Counted from the first letter of the stretch, positions 12,090 through 25,600 are shown. The stretch is DNA of 64,000 nucleotides from Polytrichum commune (GCA_950295325.1 OX485808.1:13518501-13582500), one strand, 5' to 3'. Notes: a model not told the origin generated them from the letters alone. Made by a program: numbers and translations.

Positions 12090-12890
12090 CTATGTCCGGG
12101 GAGAACCGGCGGTTAGTTGCAGATGAACCGGTTGAGTTTGAGAAATAACCGGTTGAAGTGCAAGACTTCAGGAAATTTACCGGCCAATTTTGGAGGAATC
12201 TATACAAGAATATACCTAAATGAATAAAAGCAAAACCGGAAGATTATGTCAACATGTAAGCGGTTGGATTTAGAATCATTTGGATTTAAATGTTGTCTAG
12301 TAGGATAAGTGATCCTAGAGATGAGGATTACATCAAGTGGGCTTGACTTTGGCCACATGCACTTGACTTCAATCAAACTTTCTTCCCACAAAGATGGAGA
12401 AAGTCATAGAGACCTCAAGTGTGCAGTGATCGGGGAGATTTTTGGGCATACTAATCGGTTGAGATCCTAGTGTGTGTTTGCAAGTCCAACCGGTTACATG
12501 TTGACGTCCTCCAGTTTTTCCTTTATTAATTTGAGGTATATTCTTCCATAGATTCCTCTAAAATGATCAATAATTCTCCTAAAGTCTTGAACTTCAACCG
12601 GTTGTTATTTCTCAAACTCAACCGGTTCGTCTGTAACTAATTGCCGCTTCTCCCTGATCATTGCAAGTGTGCTCTAGCGCTTTAGGCACTAACATACGTG
12701 ATGCAGTGATCGGGGAGATGTTTGGGCATAATCGGTTGAGATCCTAATGTTTGCAAGTCCAACCCGGTTACATGTTGACATCCTCCGGTTTTCCTTCATT
12801 AAATTAGGGTATATTCTATAAATTCCTCTAAAATGATCGGTAATTTTCCTGCAATCTTGAACTTCAACCGGTTATTTCTCAAAGCATATG
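12090..12890. repeat. AACCGGTTG-rich repeat: inverted pair plus a direct copy
   Basis: Three related arms of about 170-190 bases are present. The arm at about 12090-12270 is inverted relative to about 12470-12660, and about 12700-12890 is a direct copy of the second. Shared landmarks are GATCGGGGAGA, TCGGTTGAGATCCTA, TTGCAAGTCCAACC, CGGTTACATGTTGAC, ATTCCTCTAAAATGATC and CTTGAACTTCAACCGGTT. A fourth, partial copy lies at about 62100-62250. No gene is seen; the element may be a MITE or the ends of a decayed transposon. Confidence 0.65.
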
Positions 12891-15248
12891 TTAAATTGTG
12901 GAGGCATTGCATGATGATCTTAGTGCAGACATGGCTTGTTCAACGTGTAGCGGACCATGATATTAATAAGTGAGTGGAGGTTCCAACTTGGCCACAAATT
13001 TATCAGTTTTACACTTCAATGAACTATATATAAGGCATTGGAAGCAAACTTGACATATAAATCATGGTCCCACTTTGATTCTCGCAATTATGAAGTGTTA
13101 GGCATAATCGTAGTACTTTATATCATGCAAAAAGTGGGGCATGACCAAGATGGGTAGCACAATGAATGCCCCTTTGTAAAATATGTTATGTTTCCACCAA
13201 AACCTTGATTTTTGGTGGACCCATAGTAGGTGATGAATCAATGTAGGTGCACTTACATTTCGGAAAAGTGGCAAATTACTGTTTGTGGAAATAATTTTTT
13301 GAAGGTATGAATGGAATTTTTACATGTGACTTGGAATTTAAAATTTCCATTGCTACCCAATTGAAGTAGTCTATTTGTATTAGATGAACCCATATGTATT
13401 GCAACTTTCCAAAATTCTAGGTTTCTAGGTAAGCCCACCTTGAGAGCAAGTGAAGTCAAGAAATCATAATCACTTTTGCTTCATAACATTAATACTAAGC
13501 ACGATGAACATGTTCTCATTTCTATTTTGGGATATTGTCTACATGAATCACTATAGATGAACATTGTCAAGAGGACAATAGCCTTCAATTCACTCCCCCT
13601 TCCAAGGAGAATAATGGCTTAGATTCCCCATTGCATCACTTCTATGAGACTCAAGCTGAGCACTGTAGATGTCAAGAATAATGAGAATAGGTTTTCAACA
13701 CAAACCACAGGATATTTGGGGTTGCACATTGCAAGCTCATCCTAATATTGAGTATTGCTATGTTTGTGGTCACATGAATCTATTGAATTATATTAAAATT
13801 CTCACAATTTGTGCATGACGTATGTCCATGGTGGGCCACACCTAGTGTCAAATGTTGTCCATCTATGCAATATCTGACATATGTTTTGGGAGTATTATTT
13901 CTTTGGCCTATATTTTGAGGACCCTTCAATTATGTACTACTAGGATTCAAGTCTTTGGATGGGGTGGTATCTTAATTATAATTATTTGGAGCACTCATAT
14001 CCACAACCGTATATTTATCTTAAGATTTTTTTTTTAAATGAAAGTAGGACTAGAAGTAATAAAGACATTTTTCAAGATTCCAATACAAATTCACTCCTAC
14101 AAATTCACCCAACAACTCCACCCTATCCTGCCACCACCACAACACCTTGGGACTTACCAAAAGATATTTTCAGGGTCCTTGCCTCAAAAACATCAATACC
14201 CACCACCCAGGATGTGCGTTGCATGACTTTTGAGTTCTTCGACTCCTCTCTTGCATGTCTTCTTGCTGCAATGTTTCACCCCAAAAAAAACAAGGGCCAA
14301 ATTAAATAAATGCTTGTAATGGGGCTCATACACCCCTCTAAGCTACCCCCCCTCCCAAAAAAAAATTAGGGTTAATGGAATGTCTTTCGTACTTCCCTAA
14401 AGGTTGAACAGATAAAATATGAAGTTTCAATAATATAAGTAATATTCTAAGAAAATCCTAATAACTCGTAGGGTAGGTTTTTTGACATAAGTATTAGGTG
14501 TAGAGACTACCCTTTGTTAATTTTAATTTTAATTTAATTTTTACTTTAAAAAATCCCACCATATGTTATATTCCATCCCCTTTTGAAAAAATTTGGAAAT
14601 GCACCCCCCTACATGTCTTCAATTCAAAATATGCATAACACTTAAAGGCTTGCAGGGGAGAGGCATGTTTTTAGGTTAATATGTAATAAAATAACATTTT
14701 CGATAATTTATTTGTGCACGTATAGCAAAAGAAAATTTGTGAGGCAACATCAAAGGATCACATCAGAATAGTTCAATAAAAACCAATGCAAAATGACTAC
14801 TTTTAGAACTAGAAATTCCTCATAATCACAAAACCCATTGTTTTGGTGAGCAACCCATTGCTCAATCGTATCATTGGTTAGACTTGGAGATGTTCTAGTC
14901 CAGTGAATCAAACTGTCAAAAAAATACCTCTAGAGAGATTACCACCTCATGACGTTTATAGGATTATATATAACTTATCGATAAAATTTATGATTAAATT
15001 TTTTTGGGGGTTGCATGAAAAATATTTGAACAAATTTTTTTAATTTGATGCCTTACAGAAAATCAAATTAAAAAAATAGTAATAAAAAGAGAAAACCAAC
15101 ATTGATTCTCAAACCACATGGATTAATAATTGTAGTGTAGTACTAAAATTGCAAGTTAATGCTACTGAAGAGGGAATTTCTTTTTGGATCCTCACAATCC
15201 TCTACAAGTTAAGGCACATATAAAGAACTGGACCTTTGTGGTGTCTAA
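12891..15248. other. AT-rich spacer, no gene seen
   Basis: Only short open frames without recognisable domains occur, such as 13959-14309 (116 codons, compositionally random). Homopolymer A and T tracts and no clear element boundaries are visible. Confidence 0.5.
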
Positions 15249-15601
15249 GGGCCGGTTCACACTATGCCCAAGTTGAGAGGAGAAGCGTCACTTTTCTGGA
15301 CCAAACTATGTCGAGAGGAGAAGCTATATTCAGATTTTGAATATTTTAATGAAAAAAAAGTTTGGCCTCTCGACAGAAGTTTGGGTCGAGCATTTTGCTC
15401 GACCCAAACTTTGCTCGAGAGGCCGAACTCTTGGCGCCATAACTTCCTAAAAGTGCTGCCACCTAGGCTCTTTTGGAGGCAACGTCCTTTGGACTTCGGC
15501 CTCTAGTGTGAAGGCCGAGAGGACGGACTTTGGACATTTCTGCATTTTCATTGGTCCAAACGCTTCTCCTCTCGAAGTTTGGCCATAGTGTGAACCGGCC
15601 C
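15249..15601. mobile_element. Tourist-like (PIF/Harbinger) MITE
   Basis: It has perfect or near-perfect terminal inverted repeats starting GGGCCGGTTCACACTATG, flanked by the target duplication TAA on both sides (15246-15248 and 15602-15604). A 3-bp TAA duplication is typical of PIF/Harbinger. The 353-base interior contains a strong hairpin around GGGTCGAGCA / TGCTCGACCC. It has no coding capacity. A diverged, truncated copy occurs inverted at 49818-50078 inside the hAT element. Confidence 0.85.
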
Positions 15602-15604
15602 TAA

Positions 15605-16823
15605 CATAGCTCTCTAGTAGCTTGGGCAGAAAATAATCAATTTTATAGGTGCCTAAATTTATGGGAAATTCATTTTGAAAAGAAATAACACCCAAAGAGT
15701 TTCTAAAATCACAATAATGCAAGTGACATTCATTGGAATCCAACAATGTAGCATCAAATAACTTTAATAGTGTCTTCACACGGCATCAATCTCACTCATG
15801 GTCTAAAAACAATACAAGCATGAATTTGCTCCACAAGTCATGCTGACACACTGTCATAAAAACGGGAATGAGACAAGCAAAGAGGAATGAATGTCTAACT
15901 TATTTTAAATTACTTCTTGAATTTTCCCAATTTTAGAATATTATATTATGGGATGCCTAACTTACTTCACACTTCAATTAAGTATTAGGCAGAAAGGTGC
16001 CAAAGTTGCTAGAGAGCTACGATATGTAAACTCAGGGCTTAACATATTTTTGAGCACATAGTCCAATCCTTTTCTACACACATGATATTTTTTTGGGTGT
16101 CCACTCTTAGATCCACAACTAGCCACATACATCTCAAACTTAGGTATCGAGATTATTGTTGTGTTGGATTTAGGCACCTTAACTTGTAACACTATATTCG
16201 TTATTTGGAGACTTTGGAAAGTCTCAAAATAAATTGGACCCATAGTTTCGGATGCGAATATTGTGAACGTAGGGAACATCGGGAACAATTACATCATAAT
16301 GTTTTAGAAATCCATATGCGATTGAACTATATATTACTAAATATAGTAAGTATGGGGATGAGAATCAAATGACACAATTACACGATTATTTGGTTTTTTT
16401 GGGATTGTGTTGAACAAAAGTAATGAATCCATAAATAGCCATCTAATTTTATATGTATTGACTCTTGGATGCGCATCCGAAACATAAAGCTCTTGGCCTA
16501 TTGTGGTTGAATTGAATGGCACATCCCAATTGCAACAATACTTAAAATAAATTGACAATGTTAATTAGAATTTACAAATTAACATAATATGCAATATTAA
16601 ATAGTTTGGATTCCACATCCGTAAATATAAACATATACTAGAAAACATTTGATAGCGCATGGGAAGGGTGATTCCACATCCGTAAATCAATACAGTCATG
16701 CAATAATATTATACTAGTTGTAATCTATAAAATGTGTCTAATATAATATTCAACCCCAATGTCATATATTAATGACAAACAAATACACATTTCAACTAAC
16801 TTTGGTCCCGACGTACGTCAATA
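15605..16823. other. Intergenic stretch with degenerate palindrome remnants
   Basis: No gene is seen. Degenerate forms of the ACGGACGC/GCGTCCGT palindrome occur near 16463-16480 (GGATGCGCATCC) and as half-sites CACATCCGTAAAT near 16614 and 16675. They lie downstream of the DUF7869 gene. Confidence 0.4.
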
Positions 16824-19800
16824 TCATTCCCCCTCTTCATCTTCATCTTCAACTTCATTTCCATTTTCAAGATCGTTTTCCGCAGCTGCGATACGTGCCA
16901 AGTTGTCTTTGGCAAAATCTATATGTTTTTGCGGGATGGTCATTGTCTCTGATTTCGAACCTTTGCGTGGTTTCCAAGCACAAAGTATGGTATCTGTGTT
17001 TATCCAAACCGGTTCGTATGATGAGTCCATTGTCCATTTGAAACCTTTTTTGGTGTCCCACCCTAAATATGTCCGGAGCACATTTTGATCTTTGGTGCTT
17101 GGACGGCAATATTCCACCTCAATTTGGCGAAAATTTGGACTAGTTGGAACAAAGTTTGGTGATGACAATGCTTTCACCAACCAAATTGGCTTGGGATGCT
17201 CCTCATCCCCAGCACGTACGAGCAGCAAATAACCTTCGTGGCAATCAACCCCAACACGAAACGACGGCTCCGGTCGATTGCGAGCAGGGCCAACATAATG
17301 ATCGTCCGCAGCGAACTCTTCACGAACGTCCCCATTGTTGAACAACATGGCCTCAGATTCCACGACTGTCACTCGACTTTGTGGCCAAAACCCTTGTGTC
17401 AAACATGAATGTGTATCAACATCGGGTGCTATCAATGCCGTGCGAATGCGATCCCAATACGCAATCAATGGTTCGTGGGTATCCCTAACACGTCTTGTGA
17501 TGTCTTCCTCGCACAATTCTTTCCAATATTCAATGAATCCGGATATACCTTTGATGATTTCTGGCCCATTTCTCATGGGGCTGGGTGTACAAGGCTTCGG
17601 CTCACCATCAGGTAGCACACATTTGCCATCTTCGTTTTTGCGCCAAATGAGTATCCCTTCCTCCGGACCCCAATTCGGGGAAGTGCACAAAACTTTGAAT
17701 TGCATGGCGGGCAGACCATCGTCACGCATATAAAATCGGAATTGTTGAGCCTTGGTGTGGCCCACTAGTCGGTCAGACCCCTTAAGAATGAATGGTTTTA
17801 TAAACCGTTTGAAATCGGGCACTTCTTCAATCAAATGTGGAATGACTGGCACATTGTCCAAATCCATATATGATTTCATGAGAAGAGGAATTGTCGGAAA
17901 ATCCTCCTCGTGCAACTTCATACTCCAACGTCCAAATGAAGCGTCGATGTCATCGTGCGTGTGGCCAACCATCAAAAAAGACACAAACACTTCTTTGAAA
18001 ATGCCCTTGGCTACCAGCAATGACCAGAAACAAAACACGTATCGACATTTGTTATCTTTGGCACAATTGTCAAGTTGCACGCGTAGAGTTCGAGGCAAAG
18101 GTTTAGCAAGAACGGGTTGTTCAGGCGGTTCTTGAAGTGAAGATAGACAAACTTCCTTCCCCTCTAGCACAGCCTCATAAATCGGAGTTGTTCCACATCC
18201 AACAAAAAGAGCACGCGAGGATGATGTTGGCGGACTCTCAAGATCTCGTAGAAGTTTTGCAAAAGACCCTACGGTATGATTGGCGTCGCCTGGATAGAAA
18301 TCCAAGCCATAATGTGCATACTTGACGTCCACATGGCCATGTGCAATCATACCTGAATTAAGACATACAAATGAGAAGTACATTCCAATATCATATATAT
18401 GAAGGAAATATGATATTGCCGCAAGTAAGGAACAACCATGCACAGACGAGTTACGGATGCGCATCCGTAACTCTTAAAAATGAGTATGTGGGCACGCCAA
18501 AAAAATGAAAACCAACGAACCTGTGACAGATATTGGCAGCTTGAAATATCCATGTGTGGCCTTTATTTTCCGCGCATAACAAGGGCAAGCGGTCTTCACA
18601 TGGTCCATTTTGTCATGAATGATTGTCAACACCTCGTTCGGCCTCATTATCGATAAGGCGCGATTCTTGTAGTAGTCTTGACGGTGTGCCTCCTGGTTGT
18701 TGACATGCTCAATGTATCTCTGTTGATGTCTGGTGTGCGACTCGGTCCCTATTGGATGTGCGTCTCGAAGGCCTTTATATTTTTCACAAGTAGAACACCT
18801 AGCAAACTTATCCCCGGGTCTCTTCGTAATGTATTCAGCGAACTGTTGATTCTTGATCACACTCAATTTTGACAACGAAATCGGCCCACATCCAACATTT
18901 TCACCAACTTCATTAACATCCACGAGTATGTTCTTCCATTTTGTCCCTGTGGGTAAAACCATCTGAACAACCTTTTCCCCTGACGGCAAAGTGCGTGTCT
19001 TGTGTGGCATCGCATCCGCTAATGGCATAATGATGGTTGACAGAGTTGCAGCCGCTTGGAGTGTTGCCTCCCTGGGCTTCTTTGTACCTGAGTTGCCATG
19101 GAACCGAGAACGCCTTCCTTGCAGCGAGTAGTTCCGGAACCTATAAAAATCTGCCTTTGAAACGGCATGAATAATGTACCATGCCCGGCAACAAACTTCT
19201 ATATTTTCCAAGGTCACAACCTTACAACCTCCGGCATCCAAGTGCATGTTGCGATGTACTTCAAGTTTCTTGGCAGACCGCATACGAAAGTCGGCAAGCC
19301 ACATCTCTTGCCTCAAAGATTTGATTTTGTCACGGGGAAATAGTTGGCAGCACTTCTTCGCACAACAATCCTTTGTGGCTACGGACCTAATAGATGTGTC
19401 TCCCAATGTATGATCTCGACGACGCTGCGTGGGTTCACGAGGCACACGAACGGAATCATATTTACGACGACCTTGTCTGGGACGCATTGTGGCGAACAAA
19501 GACTGTTGCAGTTGCTCAAATCGGCGGGATTGATCCCACAAGCTCACACCATTGTGATGAACACTTCGCAAAGGCCATCGACGGAGAGAGAACCTCCAAC
19601 CAGGAGGCACTTCCGATGGAAGTAAGGAGTTCAATATGCACACCCCAACATCGTCCTCCCCGAGGGGTTTTGCATCAATACAATCCGTTGGATTCGAGTT
19701 CCTACAAACACCGTTGGCCACGGGAACGGCACATGCATTGAGTAGTACAACATCAAGATCAACCCACTGCTCCCGCGAATAACCCTCACATGGTGGTATG

Positions 19801-19931
19801 ATTTCATCATCTGCATCGGCCACACCATTTGTAGCTTCATGTTCCACGACATCTTCAAACTCGCTAGCATAGCTTGACGGTTCCGAGGAGAAATCGGACG
19901 CACTATCACCGACGTCGGAATCCATGGCCAC
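16824..19931 (-). CDS. DUF7869-type transposon protein, two exons
   Basis: Exon 1 is 19931-18521 and exon 2 is 18352-16824. The intron (18520-18353, 168 bases) has a CAG|GT donor and a TTAATTCAG acceptor, and splicing gives a continuous frame of 979 residues. The first part has acidic sequence, a Cys-rich CCAKKCCQLFPRDKIKSLRQ segment and FHGNSGTKKP, as in this family. A Cys pair lies near CSTCEKYK. Exon 2 carries the hallmark LDNCAKDNKCRYVFCFW, then VSFLMVGHTHDDIDASFGRW, an RNase H-like core with putative catalytic Asp/His residues. The C terminus ends in an acidic run. DUF7869 proteins occur in many eukaryotes in transposon-like settings; a transposase role is inferred. No terminal inverted repeats were identified here. 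Seven or more palindromes lie just upstream and one lies in the intron. Confidence 0.8.
18448..18473. repeat. Palindrome variant inside the DUF7869 intron
   Basis: A perfect 26-base palindrome with core ACGGATGCGCATCCGT, flanked by GAGTT and AACTC. Compared with the common core, both arms carry the matching C-to-T and G-to-A change, so symmetry is kept. Confidence 0.9.
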
Positions 19932-19977
19932 TACAAGAGAGCCAAATGAAGAATGAGATAAAATATAAGCAGTGTAT

Positions 19978-20716
19978 GTTTACGGACGCCCGTCCGCAAA
20001 TCATTATCTGATAAGAGATGTCAGGGTTAGGCGCAAACGTCTTGGCAAATTAGACAATGTATGTTTACGGACGCCCATCCGTAAATATCCCTATGTCAAA
20101 TGACAATTGTGTCCAAAACAAATAGGGTTGCAAGGAACCAAGAAGTCCCAGCCCCATTTACATTTACACTAAATTTTACCTCCTGGCCTTACCAGTAATG
20201 TATTTGAATGTGTACCAACGGTTTGTCTGTTTACGGACGCGCGTCCGTAAACATACCTTTACCTCATTACTAAACAGATGCAAGAGGTTTGTATGTTTAT
20301 GGACGCGCGTCCGTAAACCTACCTATACCTCATTACTAGAACAGATGCAAGAGGTTTGTATGTTTACGGACGCGCGTCCGAAAACCTACCTTTACCTCAT
20401 TACTAGAACAGATGCAAAAGGTTCAAGATTTACAGACGCACGTCCGTAAATATTCATCAGAACAAATATGCATACTATCAAAACAGATAATAATTCACAG
20501 CCCAAATTGTAGATGACATACCACCATGTGACACCAAAAGGATGCATGTTTACGGACGCGCGTCCGTAAACCTACTTGTAAATGCTCAATGAGCCAATGA
20601 AAATAGATTGAGATACTCAATGATGCAACGAGCCACTGAGAGATTCAATAAGATATGAGATATTCAATAAGCAAATAAGTCAAGAGATGTAATGTTTACG
20701 GACGCGCGTCCGTAAA
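19978..20716. repeat. Palindrome array upstream of the DUF7869 gene
   Basis: Eight copies of the TTTACGG...CCGTAAA palindrome (core ACGGACGCGCGTCCGT or a close variant) start near 19979, 20064, 20230, 20296, 20362, 20429, 20549 and 20695. The copies at 20230-20429 are spaced about 66 bases apart in a tandem unit containing ACCTCATTACTA...ACAGATGCAA. The array begins 48 bases upstream of the gene's start codon, so it occupies the promoter or 5' leader. Confidence 0.9.
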
Positions 20717-21565
20717 GTTCCGTAATTTGCGGCGTCATAATAGGACCCTTGCAGCGTGAACAATACCTGTCAGAAATAGAATCCATCGCATTCAGAGATC
20801 CAGATAGTGCAAATCGAATATGGGTTTTAGGGTATAGTAGGTTCATTGCAATAGGATCTATACCTGCGCGAAACAAGTATCCACCACACTACAAGGGTCT
20901 CAAGAGCGCAACCCACATCTGAGATGCAAAAAAAGTCCCTTGGTGGGGGGATTTCCCTTAAGTACTCATCATCTTCCCTTGGATCCTTTCTTCAGCATAG
21001 GATACTAGCCGCCAACTCTTTCCTAAAAACAAAAACCTAATATTCCAACATGGAGAATGCCAGCCTTGGAATGGAATGTGTATTCATGGCGGCCAACATG
21101 CATTTGACCATGACTCCACATAATGACAAAGCAAAAGGCATCTATATATTTATGGTGTACAACAAAGCAAGTTGGTTAATATTATATGAGCAATAAACAT
21201 TGTTGAGGGGGGGTTTATATTATTGGAGTACCCAATATTAAGAGTTCATTGTAGAATTTGTGGACAAAAAATTATAGAATCGTATAAAAAATCAACCACC
21301 ACAACAACATTTGTAGTCCATGGACTATAAAAATATATGTGCTTCGGAAATAATCTAGCAACTATTTAATTGTTTTGCATACAATCTTATGATATTAGAA
21401 TATCATGTTCTCTCCTCTCATCTTGCATTTAATATTGTAATACAATCGGCCACCACCTTACCATCCAACCCTTTTAATTTCCCCACCTACACATAATATT
21501 ATTAATACATACAGAAACTTTGATTTCCGTGAGGCCATGAAAGTAGAACATCTATGGACCTAGGT

Positions 21566-21605
21566 AGGGTTTAGGGTTTGGTGGGTTTAGGGTTTAGGGT
21601 TTGGT
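21566..21605 (+). repeat. Short telomere-like tract
   Basis: GGGTTTAGGG repeats, with one GGTGGG interruption, match the plant-type TTTAGGG telomere unit. The tract is only a few units long. Confidence 0.7.
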
Positions 21606-22329
21606 TGCAAGCATTCTTAGTTATTGAACAACACCAATTATTTTGCAAGATGGTGTAAGTGGTGAAAAAGTATATGACATTGAACAAATATTCATGAAAC
21701 TGTCAATGACAATTCTAATTGTCATGTACAAAATCTTCATTTGGTATCCTTTAATGAGAGCCATAAAACTTGGGTTGTATAACCCTAACTTTCATTTTTT
21801 TAAATCTTACTTTTTTTGGGTGAAATGTACCCCTTACATGCAAGTAAAAGATTTAGCCGGGACTTGTTATCCTTTGATGTGACCCCAAGTTTAAAATGAA
21901 ATGAAGGGATACAAATATGAAAACAATTAAGGCTTCGAAACATTGAAGATCATTATAATATTTATGTTCCAAACTGGCTTTAGCCATTTGCTCTTAATAT
22001 ATACTTTTGATGAAAGGTTTTGAAGATCATATATATTAATTGGTATTCTTTAATGGAGTACTTAACACATCAATCCATGTCACCATGGAAACAAAACTCT
22101 AGAATAAAAAACAGTTTGCTACTACTTGATGTAGGTGATATACAAGCTCGTGGAAGGATTCAATGAATCCCGATGGTTGTTTAATGTACAAGAGGGATGT
22201 AAATTCAATACATACCCTTGCGTGCACTTTTAATACAAGCTTACTAGACCTATGTTCAAAGGGATTGAATTAATTCGTAATGTTGTGCAAGATAATATCA
22301 TAGGCATATGACTTCAACCCTATTAGATG

Positions 22330-23007
22330 GTATGAAATAAGAGCTTATAACTCCAAACAAATACAAACATTTTCAAGAACTCTTGACACAAGATTCCAAA
22401 GAGTGTAGTTGGATTGACATCCCCCACTACCTCATTTTATCATTAAAACTCTCAAATGAGAGGCAAGCAATTTGGCCTCATGATTACAAGAAGTAGGGTA
22501 GTTGAATGCTCACCCTAGGTTCTAGACTTGCATTCATGCTAAACCCCTTAAACCCTAAACCCTCAATCCATAGTATTATATCGTTCTTCTCAAAATATGG
22601 TGAAATTTCTTCCAAGCCTCGCACTTCGAGGTTATGTTATTGATACCGGCTTAGGATGACCTCAAGTGACGGACGAGAGTTATGTCCTCCAAGAATTAAA
22701 GAGATTAACATGCAAATTCATCCAAACCGAACATGAATGTCATTATTGTTCACCCTCTTTAGTATGACAAGTGTGAGAAACACAAAAAGGTCATGTTATC
22801 TAGGTGTCGTCTTCTCATTCATATGACAAGTGGCGTAAAGTTGTCATATTATTGAGGGAATACGAAATTATCATAATAAAAATGAGCGCAAAGATATATA
22901 TACAACAAGTTTAATAGGCAATATAGATGATATGAAATAAGAGCTAATAACTCCAAACAAATATAAATATTTTCAAAAATTCTTGATAGAGGAGTCCAAA
23001 GAGTGGC
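22330..23007. repeat. Direct repeat pair of about 75 bases
   Basis: Copies at about 22330-22405 and 22930-23002 share TATGAAATAAGAGC, ATAACTCCAAACAAATA, ATTTTCAA and TCCAAAGAGTG. They are about 600 bases apart. They could be remnants of terminal repeats of a small element or a local duplication. Confidence 0.45.
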
Positions 23008-23844
23008 ATATGACGATGTTTGTATTTACAAAATGCTTAATCTTTTAATTTATTTTATTGATGAAATTTAATTGTGGACAATGATATACTATCATACAAT
23101 AAATAGTTGTAGCATATCATAATTCGTAATAATAAGCGATAGTTAGTGTACTAGTCATTTAAAGTCCACTTACCTTCATATTGCAACAACTCCACAAAAA
23201 AATGTTACACTTGAGTTACTCAACCTCATATTGTCCTATAGTTTCAATACCGAAAACTTCCCTAGGCTTATCATTGTGAACTTAATAAACATTAGGATTT
23301 GTATTGTAGAATGGGTTTGGTTAGGGTATTAATAAATGAAAGGTGACTAATATGACTCCAGGTCATGCATCTTCACCTTATGTTAGTTGGGCTTTGTCAT
23401 AAATATGATGCTACATTGAAGGACTAATATCAAACAATCTATCATGTGGAGTTATGAAGTAATATGGTGTGAGTTGGGTTAGCACCATAGTCGGTTGGCA
23501 GAACAACAATTCCCAAATAAACCTACGAATGAAAATGTGAAATATATAAATATTTATGTCGACATGGAAAAAATGAAATAAGGGTGATATTTAGGTTTCA
23601 GACCAAGAGCCTGCCACTATTTAATGAAAATAAGGGTTTCAAGAGATTATTTTAAACAAAGACTATATTCGAGTACAAGGTGTAGAACCCAATTGTCACT
23701 GGTGCTATGTTTTTACAATTTGTATCTTACATGCTATGTTACTACCATGTCCCTTCTCCTTTTGTCATTGTTAAATTTTAATCATATAATTAATGGTACA
23801 CATTATATGTCACTTCCACTTATTACCATTAATAGTTGAAATTT

Positions 23845-23916
23845 AGTGTTTGAGTTCACAGTTAAAAGTACCTTACTTTCATAGGGTTAGTGATATTTAG
23901 TGTAATTGGATGTTGC
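23845..23916. mobile_element. Single MITE arm (4399/61786 family)
   Basis: It contains TTTAGTGTTTGAGTT, then ACTTTCATAGGGTTAGTG and ATATTTAGTGTA, as in the element at 61786-62082. No matching second arm is clear, so this is a truncated copy. Confidence 0.5.
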
Positions 23917-24629
23917 GACTGGATGATGGTGACATGTCAACTAATACTTATATGCATATGATATTGAGCAAAAAGTGTGTATAATGGTTGTTGAGTTGGT
24001 GGATGCCGTTTTGGGAATCAATAATGCAGAAGGCTTTGATTTTAATGTTAATTTGCATTTGGTTCATTTGGATGATGTTTTTTCATGTACAATATTAAAG
24101 CGTCAACGTTATGCATCATTGTTGTCTAATTTTTTATTAGACAACTTGTTTCACTTAGGTAGGCAACACTAGACTCAGATCACTGAACTCTTATTTCAAT
24201 AATTATTGAGAACGCTTGTATTTGTTTGAAGTTATACGTTATTATTTCATACAATATAATTCACGTATAACATCGCGCCACCATACAAACATAGTATATA
24301 AAATCATTCCCAAGCCTAAACTGAGAAGTGTTCCACCTCCCTATAATAATTGCTTACATCCGTTGTGTGTGTTTTGAAGCTCATATTTCTTTTGTTTTTT
24401 TATTCGCTCAATAGTACGACAATTTTACAGCGTTTGTCATATTAACGAGAAGACAACATGTCGATAATACGACATTTTTTGTGATTTCCAAACGTGTCTT
24501 ACTAAAGAGGGAGAGGTGTGCCACATACCTCTCCAATATGAACCTATAGGGTTCTGCCACATGGCGATGGGGTGCGGGGTGGATGGGACGTTGGGAGTCG
24601 GGGCGTTTGGGGGGCTCCTCTTGAGTACT

Positions 24630-25600
24630 TAAGGGTTTTAGGGTTTCATTCGCCCATTTTCACCCTCTCATTTCTCCGCCTCCCCTCTCTCGCTCTCCTT
24701 CCTCACATTCTTCTCACGCTCCTCTCTTGCTTCTCTAGGGTTTGTTGTTGTCACCCTAAACCCTCTCCTCCCCGCGTTCCTCTTGTTGTTGGCGATTCTC
24801 TCCGCGCTCCTCTCTTTTTGCTGTTGGCGTTCCTCTTGCTCTCCTCTTGCTCTCCTCTTGCTGTTGGCGCTCCTCTTGCTCTCCGCGCTCCTCTCCTCTC
24901 CGCGCTCCTCTTGCTGGTGGCGTTGCTCCTCTTGCTGTTGGCGCTCCTGGTCACCTCACAAGGTTGTTTGTTGTTTGTGTTTGTGTTTGTTCTTGTGCTT
25001 GCTGGTTTGCTTTGCTTTGCTTGTGCTTTACTTTGCTTTGCTTTGCTTTGCTGATTTGCTTTGCTTTGCTTTGCTTTTCTTTGCTTTGCATTGCTTGTGC
25101 TTGCTGGTTGTGCTTGGTTGTGCTTTGTTGTGCTGGCTTGGTTGCTTGTTTGATTGCTTGCCTCTTGCATAATGACATAGGTTGCTTGTTTGATTGTGTT
25201 TTAGTTAATTTCTTGCTTTTACTTGCTTGTTTAATTGTTTGATTGCCTGCTGCTTGTGTCATTGTTTGTACTTGCTTGTGCTTACTTGTGATTGTTTTTT
25301 AATCTTTTGTTTATGTGCTTGCTTGTGATTGCTTTTTCTCTCTTTTGCTTGTGTGCTTGCTTGCTTACAGTTGTTTGATTTGCTTGTGCTTGCTGCTTTG
25401 CTTTGCTTTGCTTGCTGGCGTGGTTGCTTGTTTACTTGCTGGCCTCTTGCATAAGTACATAGATTGCTTGTTTGATTGTGTTTTAGTTTATTTCTTGCTT
25501 TTTTACTTGCTGGTTTGATTGTTTGATTGCTGGATTGTTTGATTGCTTCGTTTTTTTTGTTCTTTGCTGGTTTGCTTGTATTTTGCATCATATGCATCAT
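24630..25600 (+). promoter_or_regulatory. Pyrimidine-rich, low-complexity region upstream of the ParB-like gene
   Basis: It opens with AGGGTTTTAGGGTTTCATT (a telo-box-like AAACCCTA on the other strand) and CT-rich sequence. CTCCTCTTGCTGTTGGCG repeats follow (about 24780-24950), then long TTTGC/TTGCTTG repeats (about 24965-25590). Low-complexity open frames here are not credible proteins. The position upstream of a gene whose first recognised coding exon starts right after a splice acceptor suggests a promoter and a transcribed 5' leader with an intron. Confidence 0.4.

Larger units (their letters stand above)
20717..24560. other. AT-rich spacer with small repeats
   Basis: No gene is recognised. 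Open frames at 21643-21882 and 23975-24172 have no known domain. Minor structure comprises telomere-like tracts, a 75-base direct repeat pair and one MITE arm, listed separately. Confidence 0.5.

Noticed and set aside
24572..25262. Leu/Cys/Phe-rich open frames in the pyrimidine repeats
   Set aside because: They come from TTTGC and CTCCTCTTGC repeats; overlapping frames on both strands have the same low complexity.
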